From CALGYY01 sp963678485 (GTDB lineage: Bacteria; Bacteroidota; Bacteroidia; Bacteroidales; CAIWKO01): DNA of 64,000 bases. Made by a program: the position numbers and the translations under genes. Below the pieces are notes generated by a model, which ran no database searches, was not told the DNA's origin, and saw only the letters and a program-made list of their open reading frames with translations. The stretch is from positions 4,154,001 to 4,218,000 of the forward strand of contig OY782882.1 in NCBI GenBank assembly GCA_963678485.1, read 5' to 3'. This document shows, piece after piece, positions 34,498 to 44,300 of the stretch (the first letter of the stretch is position 1; every line of letters starts with the position of its first letter).

Positions 34498-35243
34498 CAG
34501 TCTCTGAGATCCCTTCCGGTTAGTTTAATAAATACTTCTCCAAGATCACGACATCCGGGATTGTCCGTTACTAGCGACGCAGGAGTCCCGTTGGCAATGA
34601 TTTTTCCATCATCAATAATGGTGACGCGCGAAAACAAATTCTCTGCTTCGCGCATATAGTGGGTAGTGTATATTATCGTTGTGCCACTCGCATTCAATTC
34701 TTTGAGATACTCATAGATGAGGTTCATGGATTGAGCATCCACGCCTAATGTTGGTTCATCTAAAAAAATAATCACAGGCTTATGAATGAGCCCGCACATC
34801 AAATTGGTGCGCCGTTTAATTCCCCCGCTGCAATTGGCAACACGCTTGTCGGCATGTGGCTGAAGCTTTAACAAATCAAGACATTCCTCTATGCGTTTAT
34901 TCAATTCTTTTCTTCTCATTCCATACATCTGACCGAAAAATCTGAGGTTTTCGCGAATCGTCAGTGTTGGATAAAGAGCAATTTCCTGAGGAATCAACCC
35001 TATCAATTCACGGATTTCATTATATTGTGTATCTACATCTTTTCCATGAATTTGTACATCGCCGGCGGTAATCTTCAACAGACCACAAAGGATTGATATC
35101 AAGGTAGTCTTTCCCGCAGCATTAGGGCCAAGCAGTCCGAAGAACTCGCCTTGTTGGATTTCCATGTCAATCCCTTTAAGCACGGCTTCTTCGCTGCCTT
35201 TGTATATTTTTCGTAATCCGTTGACCTTGATGAGTACACTCAT
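34497..35243 (-). CDS. ABC transporter ATP-binding protein
   Basis: 248 aa. Walker A GPNAAGKTT near residue 39, Q-loop LIPQE, signature NCSGGIKRR (a variant of LSGGQ), Walker B VIIFLDEPTLGVD and H-loop TTHYM. It belongs to the DrrA-like drug/lipid export group. One-base overlap with the permease gene gives a stoichiometric pair. The signature begins NCSGG rather than LSGG, which is tolerated in this group. Confidence 0.93.
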   Translation of the reverse strand: MSVLIKVNGLRKIYKGSEEAVLKGIDMEIQQGEFFGLLGPNAAGKTTLISILCGLLKITAGDVQIHGKDVDTQYNEIRELIGLIPQEIALYPTLTIRENLRFFGQMYGMRRKELNKRIEECLDLLKLQPHADKRVANCSGGIKRRTNLMCGLIHKPVIIFLDEPTLGVDAQSMNLIYEYLKELNASGTTIIYTTHYMREAENLFSRVTIIDDGKIIANGTPASLVTDNPGCRDLGEVFIKLTGRDLRD

Positions 35244-35345
35244 AATTATCCGTCAGCAAACTGGGTTCAGGCTTGATAACAGGGGTGCAAAAATAAGCAT
35301 TTTCAATTGATTTCTTAATATCTTGCTTTATGAAGTTCAGGAGTA

Positions 35346-36653
35346 TTACTTCGTTGTTTCGGCGCTTGCAGACTTTTCACGAATCAGGGTTTCAATACAA
35401 TTAACGCTCTCGTTTACTGCATTGTGAGTTTTGAAATCCATCATTATCTCCATAGCTTTTTCCTTGAATGCTGTCTGGTGCAGAATACGATTCCATGCTT
35501 TTTTTATGGATGCTCTAGAGGGACGGCCCGTTTGAAGATCAATGCCTGCGCCGCAATATCTTAAACGACTGGCAATCTCAGGTTTGTCCTCAGAATTTCC
35601 GGCAATAATGATAGGTACACCAAAACTTAGCGCTGTGGAAACACCACCATATCCGCCATTTGTAATCATACAACTTAGGTACGGCATAATGAGGGAATAG
35701 GGAACATAAGTGGTAATAATGATGTTCTCTTGCGGGAACATTGCTTTAAGTCCTGCCGTATTCAGTCCTCCTGTGGAAACAATCAGCTTAACCTCCTCAT
35801 GCTGCAATGCTTTCAATGCCGGTATAATCAGTTTTCTGATATCGTAAATGTCAACGGATCCCTGTGTAATAAAGATGATTGGTTTGTCGCTGCGTTTTAT
35901 TTTTTCAAGCCAATCAGGCTCTTTTTCAAGTCGGGTTTCCGGTAATACTGGACCAACAAAGCGAAGTTGTTCAGGGAAATGCTTACGTGGAAATTCAAAG
36001 ATAGGAGTGGTGAACTTCAGCGTTAAGGCCGAGAAACGGATGTTTTGTTCGGGCGAAAAATACTTCAGTGGTTCAAGACCTGCTTCTTTTCTGCAATTAT
36101 TGATATGTCGTTGGACAGGCGAAAGAAAAACCCGGGCAATGGCATTTGCAATGCGGTCACGATTTTTTCCGTAAGGACCCTCTGTTGGCAGTAAGCCACT
36201 TCCCGGAGGAGGCGCATCTTCCGAAAATATCATCAACGGCGAGTTTCCATAGATAACCCATGGCTTTATACCTTTTTCCGAAAAGGGAATACCGCCGGTA
36301 AACCATTCGTCGGAAACAATCACGTCAGCATCAAAGGTTTTTAATAGTTCCTGAAGATCCTGATAATAGGACAACATAGGATTGTAAAAAACATTCCTTA
36401 TGTAAAACCCAGCATGTGCCAGTAAACTGTAGGTCGGGATTTTTCCATACAAGGTTGATATCAGTTGATCGTGAAATTCAGTGGCCCGTACAAAAGGCGC
36501 GAATTGCGCTCCAGTCGACCGTATAGCCTCTTCGAAATGTCTTCCGGAATACCAAATCAACTCATGCCCACGGGAAACCAATAGCTTGGCTATCGGCAAA
36601 CCGGGATTGACATGCCCTGCAAGAGGAACGCTTGCCATTAGAATCCTGGCCAT
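35346..36653 (-). CDS. UGT/MGT-type glycosyltransferase (GT1)
   Basis: 435 aa from the ATG at 36653, where MARILMASVPLAGHVNPGLP starts the usual N-terminal Rossmann fold; a longer start at 36692 would extend into the divergent promoter. The C-terminal donor site has MITNGGYGGVSTALSFGVP and AGNSEDKPE, matching MGT-type enzymes that glycosylate small lipophilic acceptors such as antibiotics, sterols or carotenoids. A 102-bp gap separates it from the ATPase gene on the same strand. It is probably the first gene of the minus-strand cluster. Confidence 0.85.
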   Translation of the reverse strand: MARILMASVPLAGHVNPGLPIAKLLVSRGHELIWYSGRHFEEAIRSTGAQFAPFVRATEFHDQLISTLYGKIPTYSLLAHAGFYIRNVFYNPMLSYYQDLQELLKTFDADVIVSDEWFTGGIPFSEKGIKPWVIYGNSPLMIFSEDAPPPGSGLLPTEGPYGKNRDRIANAIARVFLSPVQRHINNCRKEAGLEPLKYFSPEQNIRFSALTLKFTTPIFEFPRKHFPEQLRFVGPVLPETRLEKEPDWLEKIKRSDKPIIFITQGSVDIYDIRKLIIPALKALQHEEVKLIVSTGGLNTAGLKAMFPQENIIITTYVPYSLIMPYLSCMITNGGYGGVSTALSFGVPIIIAGNSEDKPEIASRLRYCGAGIDLQTGRPSRASIKKAWNRILHQTAFKEKAMEIMMDFKTHNAVNESVNCIETLIREKSASAETTK

Positions 36654-36698
36654 TGAGTTGGGTTTAGAGTGTAAATAGGTTATGCGATGCAAATTTAA

Positions 36699-36706
36699 TA
36701 CTTTTG
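36699..36706 (+). promoter_or_regulatory. -7 box upstream of the radical SAM gene
   Basis: TACTTTTG, a full match to TAnnTTTG, 46 bases before the ATG at 36753. It lies in the gap between divergent genes; no -33 element found. Confidence 0.5.
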
Positions 36707-36752
36707 CACTAGCGAAAACAACGTAGATTAGTGTAGCTAAGGACGCTTAAAC

Positions 36753-38096
36753 ATGAAGATATTACTGCTTAATCCACCGAGGTCACAGGAAAACAGCATT
36801 TTGAAGTATGCAACCGAAGAAGCAAAACGCTTTATTCACAAGAAACTGATTGGTCCTCCTTTGGGTCTGCTCACCGTCGCTGCTGCTGTTAAGCATCACG
36901 ACATTAAGCTAGTCGATATCAAGGGAGCGTATGATCTTGACAATAGTACTCCTCCATTGGCTGAATTAGTCACTCAGATTATTACCGATTTCAAGCCCGA
37001 TGTACTTGGTGTTACCTTCATTGCTTCTGAATTCGATGATGGAATCGAAATGTTCAGGATTGCGAAATCCCTGGATCCATCTATTGTTACTGTCGCCGGA
37101 GGTTTGCATGCCACTTTATGTCCGTCGGATTTTATCGATGTTGCTGTTGATTATGTCTGTCCCGGACAATCAGCCGGTATGTTTCGCGAATTAGTTGATG
37201 CTCTTGAAGCGCACGAAGATCCGCGAGCAATTGGTGGTTTACTCACTAACATGAAGAACGGACAATTAAGTGCGAATACACTTGCTGCAAAACCATGGAA
37301 TGCCGCTGGCGAAAACTTCCTGTTTCCCGACCGTGAACTGCTCAAGCCGTGGATATCTACCTATCATGTTGGAGGTCATCCATCACCAAGCACCTATTTG
37401 TTTACATCACTTGGTTGTCAGCATCGGTGCACCTTCTGCTCAATCTGGAAACAGTATGATGGATGCTTTTTTCAACGTGATGTCGAAAGTATCATAACAG
37501 AGCTGAAGCAAATCGACGATTACCAAGTAGTTCGTTTCTCTGATGCAAATACCATTGTTAATATTGATTTTATAGAAAAGCTATTCGATCGTATCGTTGA
37601 GGAAGGAATTCACAAGGAATTTATTATGGATATCCGCTTCGATACTGCGGCGGAGCAACCAGCTCTCATCGAAAAATTGGCCAGGGGAGGACTTAAAGTT
37701 GTGATCTGTGGTTTCGAATCCTTTCGGGAAGAAGAATTACGCAAGTATCGCAAAGGCTCCTCAGCAAATCTCATCAGCAAAGCGATTGATGTTTTCCATG
37801 CAAATGGTATCAACCTGAGAGGAAATTATGTGGTGCCCAATGATTATACTGCAGAGGATTTCGATGCTTTGGGCGACTATGCCGCATCACACAAAGTGGT
37901 GTATGCAGGATACACCATCCTTACGCCGATGCCCGGTACTGACTATTACGAAGAAATGAAAGCTTCAATAATTGATAAAAACCTTCGAAAATATAATTTC
38001 TTTAATTGCGTTTTACCCACCAAAATGCCCATTGATGAATTCTATCGCAGGGTAGCGTCGCTATGGCTGATTAAAAAAGGAACAGATATTATATAA
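36753..38096 (+). CDS. Radical SAM protein with B12-binding-like N-terminus
   Basis: 447 aa. Residues 1-150 have the fold pattern of a cobalamin-binding domain (LLLNPPR start, LGVTFIASEFDDG, VAGGLHATLCP), without a DxHxxG motif, so B12 use is uncertain. The radical SAM core follows, with CQHRCTFC at residues 222-229 (CX3CX2C) and SDANTIVN. Such proteins carry out methylations, cyclisations or rearrangements in lipid and antibiotic pathways. It is divergent from the glycosyltransferase gene with 99 bp between starts, so shared control with the cluster is plausible but not shown. Confidence 0.88.
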   Translation: MKILLLNPPRSQENSILKYATEEAKRFIHKKLIGPPLGLLTVAAAVKHHDIKLVDIKGAYDLDNSTPPLAELVTQIITDFKPDVLGVTFIASEFDDGIEMFRIAKSLDPSIVTVAGGLHATLCPSDFIDVAVDYVCPGQSAGMFRELVDALEAHEDPRAIGGLLTNMKNGQLSANTLAAKPWNAAGENFLFPDRELLKPWISTYHVGGHPSPSTYLFTSLGCQHRCTFCSIWKQYDGCFFQRDVESIITELKQIDDYQVVRFSDANTIVNIDFIEKLFDRIVEEGIHKEFIMDIRFDTAAEQPALIEKLARGGLKVVICGFESFREEELRKYRKGSSANLISKAIDVFHANGINLRGNYVVPNDYTAEDFDALGDYAASHKVVYAGYTILTPMPGTDYYEEMKASIIDKNLRKYNFFNCVLPTKMPIDEFYRRVASLWLIKKGTDII

Positions 38097-38141
38097 TAGA
38101 ATTACAATAATATATTAGTTCAAACCTGACAACAATATTAC

Positions 38142-39599
38142 ATGAGACACAAACTGATTTTCCTTGTATTGTTCATTATTGCGTCAACCGCGGTATTCGG
38201 GCAAAGTATAATGAAAACTGCGGAAGATACCACATTCGTGATGAACAGAGTGTATTATCCGCAGTTGCAAATAAAAATGTCTATTTCCTTTCTTACTTCT
38301 GATTTTTCTGTTGCACCCAAAGTAGTGTTTAAAAAAACATCAGAAGATTCTATAAGGTCTTTAATACGGAAAGAGCCGACAAGGGCTGATCATTTTATGG
38401 CACTTTCTTCTTTATTAATTCAGCGTTATCGCACCAAAGAGGCAGATAGTATAAAGAAGATTACAAAGGACCTTTATATGAACGATATGATGCGGAATCC
38501 GGCTGATACACATGCCATCCGCATGCTTGCAAATATCTTTTTAGGCGAAGGAGAATGGCAGCTTGCTCAGGCGTATTTTCAGGAAATCACCCGTTTGGCG
38601 CCACTTTCATCGGTTGGTTGGAATGGATTAGCGCTAATCAGTATGGCAAATTATGATATGGATCCGGCTAAATCCTACCTGGAGAAGGCCATTTTACTGG
38701 AGCCCGACAATGTTGATAATTACTGTCAGATGTCGAACCTTATAATGATTAAGGCTATATACGATTTGAATAAATATGATAGCACTGTCGTGGATACCTT
38801 GTCATACAAAGGTTTTGTAAATACTAGTTTTCTTGAAGAAGGTTTGAAAAAGAAGCCCGGTAATCCTACATTACTGGCTATGCTTGATGCCTTGCACCTA
38901 ACCGCTATTGTATATCAGGCATTTTTAGATAATGCCGACAAACTCGATGGTCATGGGGATACGGTATCGTTTAAGCTTCGTCCAAAGAGCAAAGAAGAGC
39001 TTAATAATATTATGATGAGAATGGAGGAGCGGACTAAAAAAGTATTCACCGATCGCGAATTTCCTTACTCATGTCTTATGTTGGCAGCTTTTCTGAATAA
39101 TGATCCTGAAACAGCACTCAGTTGGTTCAATAAGGGTATTCGTTACAATCCTTCCAGTCAGAACTTGTACGAAAATATGACGGGTATTTGTGCATTAACA
39201 CTGCGTAAGGATTGTGCGTATCATCATCAATTGGAATTGGATTCAATACATCCGACCATCAATAATTTTTTAATGACTGCCTATTTCTACTATCTCGATG
39301 CCCACTTTGATGAAGCTAGGGTATGGACAGAAAAAGTCATTAAAATGGAGCCTAAGAATTTTTATGCAAACCTTGGGATGGCTGCACTATTAACGCGGCA
39401 ATTGAAATTCAAAGAAGCGCTTGCATTTCTTGAAAAGGCAGCAGCTGTTGATGCACAGAATTCGGATGTGCTCATGCTCACTGCTGTATTATATTTATTC
39501 GATAATGCACCGCTAATGGCGAAGGCTACATTTACCAGTCTTGCCCCATCATATCCCGGGTACGAGGTTGATGAAATATTGAAACGTTTCTTTCCCTAA
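38142..39599 (+). CDS. Secreted TPR-repeat protein
   Basis: 485 aa. A signal peptide (LIFLVLFIIASTAVFG) is followed by about five to six TPR-like repeats, clearest at QLAQAYFQEITRLAPL, DPAKSYLEKAILLEPDN and FKEALAFLEKAAAVDAQN. No enzyme motif is seen. It follows the radical SAM gene by 45 bp on the same strand and could be co-transcribed; whether it belongs to that pathway is unknown. Its stop lies at a hairpin shared with the convergent GT2 gene. Confidence 0.75.
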   Translation: MRHKLIFLVLFIIASTAVFGQSIMKTAEDTTFVMNRVYYPQLQIKMSISFLTSDFSVAPKVVFKKTSEDSIRSLIRKEPTRADHFMALSSLLIQRYRTKEADSIKKITKDLYMNDMMRNPADTHAIRMLANIFLGEGEWQLAQAYFQEITRLAPLSSVGWNGLALISMANYDMDPAKSYLEKAILLEPDNVDNYCQMSNLIMIKAIYDLNKYDSTVVDTLSYKGFVNTSFLEEGLKKKPGNPTLLAMLDALHLTAIVYQAFLDNADKLDGHGDTVSFKLRPKSKEELNNIMMRMEERTKKVFTDREFPYSCLMLAAFLNNDPETALSWFNKGIRYNPSSQNLYENMTGICALTLRKDCAYHHQLELDSIHPTINNFLMTAYFYYLDAHFDEARVWTEKVIKMEPKNFYANLGMAALLTRQLKFKEALAFLEKAAAVDAQNSDVLMLTAVLYLFDNAPLMAKATFTSLAPSYPGYEVDEILKRFFP

Positions 39600-39619
39600 T
39601 TCCAACATCGTTGGAATTA
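39597..39619. terminator. Hairpin between convergent genes
   Basis: A 10-bp perfect stem TAATTCCAAC/GTTGGAATTA with a 3-base loop begins at the stop codon of the TPR gene. There is no T-run, so it may be an attenuating hairpin or mRNA end protector rather than a classical terminator. Confidence 0.45.
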
Positions 39620-39644
39620 AAGTAGCCAGGGATGTTCTAAAAGA

Positions 39645-40604
39645 TTAATTGGAGAATGTCCTTTTCTCGATATGATACGTATTGCGATCATGCGATCCGC
39701 GGGCAATAAGCTCAGCAAGAAAACCCGCAAGAAACAGCATAGTGCCCAAAAGCATTGTGGTTAGGGCAATATAGAAATAGGCAGAAGCTGTTACACGCTC
39801 AGCAGGAATATCCTTCACAACAAAATATAATTTTTGTATTCCTATCAATAGCGCAGAACCAAAGCCAACCAAGAACATTAATGTTCCTAAGGTTCCAAAA
39901 AAATGCATGGGCTTTTTGCTAAACTTTCCAACGAAATAGATCGACATCAAATCCAAAAAGCCATTGATAAACCGGCTCCAGCCGCCGAATTTTGTTGTTC
40001 CATATTTACGTGCCTGATGGGCAACAACTTGTTCGCCAATGCGTGGAAAACCGTTCCATTTGGCAATAATAGGAATATAACGGTGCATTTCACCATATAC
40101 TTCAATGGTCTTAATCACGTCTTTTCTGTACGCTTTTAATCCGCAATTGAAATCGTGCAACTTTATTCCTGAAACCTTACGTGTTGCCCAATTAAAAAGC
40201 TTCGTAGGCAGCGTTTTTGAAAGCGGATCGTAACGCTTTTTTTTCCAACCGGAAATCAGGTCCAGATTTTCTTCGTTGATTCTTCTGAAAAGTTCTGGTA
40301 TTTCATCAGGGCTGTCTTGTAAATCCGCGTCCATTGTGACCACCACATTGCCTTGGGCAGCATCAAATCCGGTATTCAACGCAGCCGATTTTCCATAATT
40401 TCTTCTGAATTTAATCCCGCGTATACAAGGGTTTTCCTGTGATAAACGTTCAATTTCAGCCCAGGAGCCGTCGTTGCTGCCATCGTCAACCAGAATCACT
40501 TCATAGCTCAGCTTGTTAGCCAGCATTACTCGCTGTATCCAGGAAGTTAATTCCGGAAGCGATTCTTTTTCATTCAATAAAGGGACTACGACAGAAATAT
40601 CCAT
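39645..40604 (-). CDS. Family 2 glycosyltransferase, polyprenyl-phosphate type
   Basis: 319 aa. The GT-A domain shows VVVPLLNEKESLPEL, VDDGSNDGSW, and the DxD-type TMDADLQDSPDEIPELF near residue 93. Two C-terminal membrane helices (about 235-258 and 272-298) match the GtrB/DPM1-like group that moves a sugar to undecaprenyl phosphate. Such enzymes supply sugars for modification of surface glycans or lipid A. The DUF4199 gene lies 2 bp upstream in the same direction, a pairing common in Bacteroidetes. Confidence 0.88.
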   Translation of the reverse strand: MDISVVVPLLNEKESLPELTSWIQRVMLANKLSYEVILVDDGSNDGSWAEIERLSQENPCIRGIKFRRNYGKSAALNTGFDAAQGNVVVTMDADLQDSPDEIPELFRRINEENLDLISGWKKKRYDPLSKTLPTKLFNWATRKVSGIKLHDFNCGLKAYRKDVIKTIEVYGEMHRYIPIIAKWNGFPRIGEQVVAHQARKYGTTKFGGWSRFINGFLDLMSIYFVGKFSKKPMHFFGTLGTLMFLVGFGSALLIGIQKLYFVVKDIPAERVTASAYFYIALTTMLLGTMLFLAGFLAELIARGSHDRNTYHIEKRTFSN

Positions 40605-40606
40605 TG

Positions 40607-41158
40607 TTAGAATATGTTTGTTTCTTTGATTTTTTCTTTTTTACGAACAAAGAGTGTGGCAATTAAAGCAAGTACAGAATTCATAATGCCATACATCATT
40701 AAGGTTTGTCCTAGCTGCTTCAATGGTGATGGAACATCAGCCATTTTAGCAATAATCTCCGATTTCATGTCATCAGGAATATTGGGATTTGATTCAATCT
40801 TTTCAATGGCCATTTCCATTATCTTTCCTGCATATTCCGGATCGAAGAAGGCGTTAAAAAGATAACTGTATAGGGAAACAACCAAATTCGCCATTATGCC
40901 CACAATAAGCCCAGCAAGCAAACAACGTAGAAACGAAATTTTATTGTCAAGGAATTTATTACGGTACGAAATTGAAGCGTATGCCATAATCCATGTAATG
41001 GATACAACTGAAATTAATTGGACAAGCACGCTTACACCTATACTTGTAGGGTCAATTGCAAAAATGTAAATCATCAAAGAAATTAACACTAGTATTCCAC
41101 TAAGGATTAATCCCCAGTTAATACAATGCATTATGAATTTTTTATTCGAAGATTCCAT
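40607..41158 (-). CDS. DUF4199 membrane protein
   Basis: 183 aa with four membrane segments and a soluble helical part between the third and fourth (residues about 110-150). The pattern matches DUF4199, a family of unknown function found in Bacteroidetes, frequently next to a GT2 gene as here. The last segment is followed by a basic tail (RKKEKIKE). No motif suggests enzyme activity. It is probably co-transcribed with the glycosyltransferase. Confidence 0.75.
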   Translation of the reverse strand: MESSNKKFIMHCINWGLILSGILVLISLMIYIFAIDPTSIGVSVLVQLISVVSITWIMAYASISYRNKFLDNKISFLRCLLAGLIVGIMANLVVSLYSYLFNAFFDPEYAGKIMEMAIEKIESNPNIPDDMKSEIIAKMADVPSPLKQLGQTLMMYGIMNSVLALIATLFVRKKEKIKETNIF

Positions 41159-41316
41159 GGCTATATATTTTTCTGCAGCAAAAGTATGAAAAAACTACCT
41201 GCACCAAAAGGATATATATAAAAGAAATCTCCGCAGTGCCGTTCCGCAACAGATTATTCTCTAACTATTGTGGTCGGAAACACTACGGAGACCATGATAT
41301 GAATACATCGTATATC

Positions 41317-44300
41317 TTAGTAATACTTCACAATCCGGCTACTTTGAGTAAAGTTCGCCGAGCTGAATTGTATCGTATAAACACCGCTCGCCAGCACCTT
41401 AAGGTCTAAAATAAATTTGTGATTATTTTCATTAATGTCGGCAATTGCCTCATCAAAAATCTTTTCACCTAAAATGTTGAATATGCTTACGGTTGCATTA
41501 TTCGTAATAAGATTACTAATGTCGACCATTATTTGTTGGGTGAATGGATTCGGATAGTAGGCAACAGAAGGGGAATTAGCGCCTTGGTCACATTGCGCAC
41601 TCACTGGACCAAAATACTTAAATGCTCCGTCAAAATCAGTTTGTTTTAATCGATAGTAGCTTATTCCCTGATATGGAGCATCATCAGTGTATTGGTATTT
41701 TTTGATATTGTTACTGTTGCCGGCACCTTGTACAGTGGCTAAGAGCTCCCAGGATGCCGCATCAATACTGCGTTCCAATGAGAAATAGTCATTATTCTGT
41801 TCACTTGCCGTGCTCCATTGTACATCTGCACTGGCGTTCTCGCATTTTGCATTAAAGTTAATCAGGCTTATTGGGAGCACATCTCTGGTGCGGGCTATAG
41901 CGAATTGTGAAAAACCCGAATATGTATTGCGTTCGCAAGTGATTACCCCTCCAACGTTTGTATTCGAAACAGCCGCGCCTGCCAACGTCCATGGGCCGGG
42001 TCCTGAAGTGTTACGCTTAACAATGATCTGCCCAGTCCCTGGATTATCCCAATTACGGCCCTGAAGAATCATGGTGTAGTTAGCTGTACCTGCATCGGGA
42101 GTAATCGTCCATATACCGCCATTTGCGTTACCTGTGGTTGCATTCACACCACCACAATTCAAAATAGCATCATAGTAAAGTGTGTTTTCTATCAGTGGCA
42201 GCGCGCTTCCAGTTGCATTGGCCGGATTACTGAAATTTGTATTTAAATAGGTTAAACCTGAAGTGCTGCTTATGTTTATCGTTCCTAATTCGTAAGCATT
42301 ATTATTTCCTAATGGTAAGTCGTATTGCCCGGAACTGCTGACATAACGCGTTAGATTTCCGTTGACATAATTCGTTGTTGAATGGCCAATTATTGATGCA
42401 ACATCAGTATTTTTAATAATCAGATTATTGGCCGCTGTAACCACTTTACCACTCTGGAATTCGAACACACCGCTGGCATCAAGAATTAAGTCTCCACTGC
42501 TGATAGTAAGGCTAGGAGTGACTGCAGTGTTGTTGAGTGTGACATTGTGGAAATCGCCGCTACCAGTCTTAGTGTAGGTTTGCGCACTACTCCCCATGAA
42601 TTTTACCAGGCCAAGACCGCCTGTTGATACTACACCTGCATGGATAGTGTTTCCACAGATATCCAGCTCTGCCTTGCTATCTGAGAAGGAAAGTATGGCT
42701 CCTGACTGCAATTCAATATTCTGACAAGCTGCATTGGCAGTGGCATTGAAACCAATGTCAGGATCAATGGCGAGATTTGGAATTTGCACATTGGTTGCAC
42801 AAGTTGGCAAACAGCCGCTACTCCAGTTGGCAGCATTGAACCAGTTGTTTACTCCTCCAACAGCGCCAAGCCAAACAATGGGATTCGGAGGACTAATAAG
42901 TGTTCCAATTGGAGAGGAACAACTGCTGGCTCCGCAACCCACGGGTATTACTTCAACATAGAAGGTGGTCGTTGCACTGATATTGGTTGTGAATGATGTT
43001 GCTGTACTCGTCTGCAATAATGTGCCTCCACATGATCCGCTGTACCAATTGTAGGTGGCGCCTGCACTGGGCGAACTTACTGTTAAGGTGATGTCTCCTG
43101 TTCCACAAGTTGAAGCGCCTGAAACTGTAGGAGAGGGTGTGTCGTTTCCTGTGACCTGAACTTCTGTTCGCGTGCTGGCACATCCGTAACTGTTGGTTGC
43201 CTGCACCCAATAACTCTCTGTACCACTCAGCACAGGATTTATAGTAAATGTGGTCCCTGTACCTAATAAACTGCCTCCGGTAGATGCATCATACCACTCA
43301 TAAGAATAAGTGGGGTCAGGGCCGGTTACAGATACACTTTGAGACCCTCCGGTGCAAAGGCTGAATGTAGTTCCTGAAACAGTAGGTGCTGTGGGGCTTG
43401 GATAAATCGTTATATAACGAATTACTCTTTCCAGTGGTCCGCAGCACTCCGTAGTGATTTGAAGCGTTAATACGAAAACCTGATTAACTCCGGTTTGGTT
43501 AACGAAGGTAACATCTGTCGTTGATGTATTTGGTGAGGCAATCGTTGCTGAGCATCCACCAGGTGCGTTCACTGTCCAGTAATAGGTAAAGCCCGGACTT
43601 CCTGCAACAGAACTGGTGTACGAATAAGTTGTTGGACATCCGGCTCCGGCTGGAGCGCCCAATATGCTGCCTTCATCAGGCGTATCCATGGTCATATTTA
43701 CAAAGTCCTTGAATACTTTAATGCTTTCAATAATACTCTTTCTTCCAACGCTGGAGTATGTGACATCATTTACCGGATTAACAGAACTGGTAAGGGGAGC
43801 AGCGCCATTACCCAGTAACCAGTCGAAAGGAGTAGGGTCGCTGGTGGTGAATTTCATTCGGGTATGCATGCAACTATAATTGCTTGCAGTGATGATATGA
43901 TATAATTTGATATATACGTTTGCATAGTTTATATCAGTTGGAGAACCCACCCTAATTCCCAATCCGCCAGGAGTTCCGCCAACAGCATAGATTTCGCAGT
44001 CGGTTACATTTCCCGCTAAGGTTGCAGGAGCATAGATTCCATAAGCGTTTGCACCAACGGCGCCAGTAATTACTTCGTCAGCCCCAATGGTAGGTCCGTT
44101 CGGAAAACCAACCCCTGTTTTGCGCATTTGATTATCTATGTCAGAATTTACACCATTGGCGAGGGCACGACCAATTTCTGGACTGCCCGGTGCAAGATGC
44201 AAATCAACCAATAATGCGCTGCCCGTGGGATTTACAAAAAGTGGATTTTCTGATCTTGAATTGGCATCTTGAGATGTTCCTGTTTGCCATGCAGCAAAGG

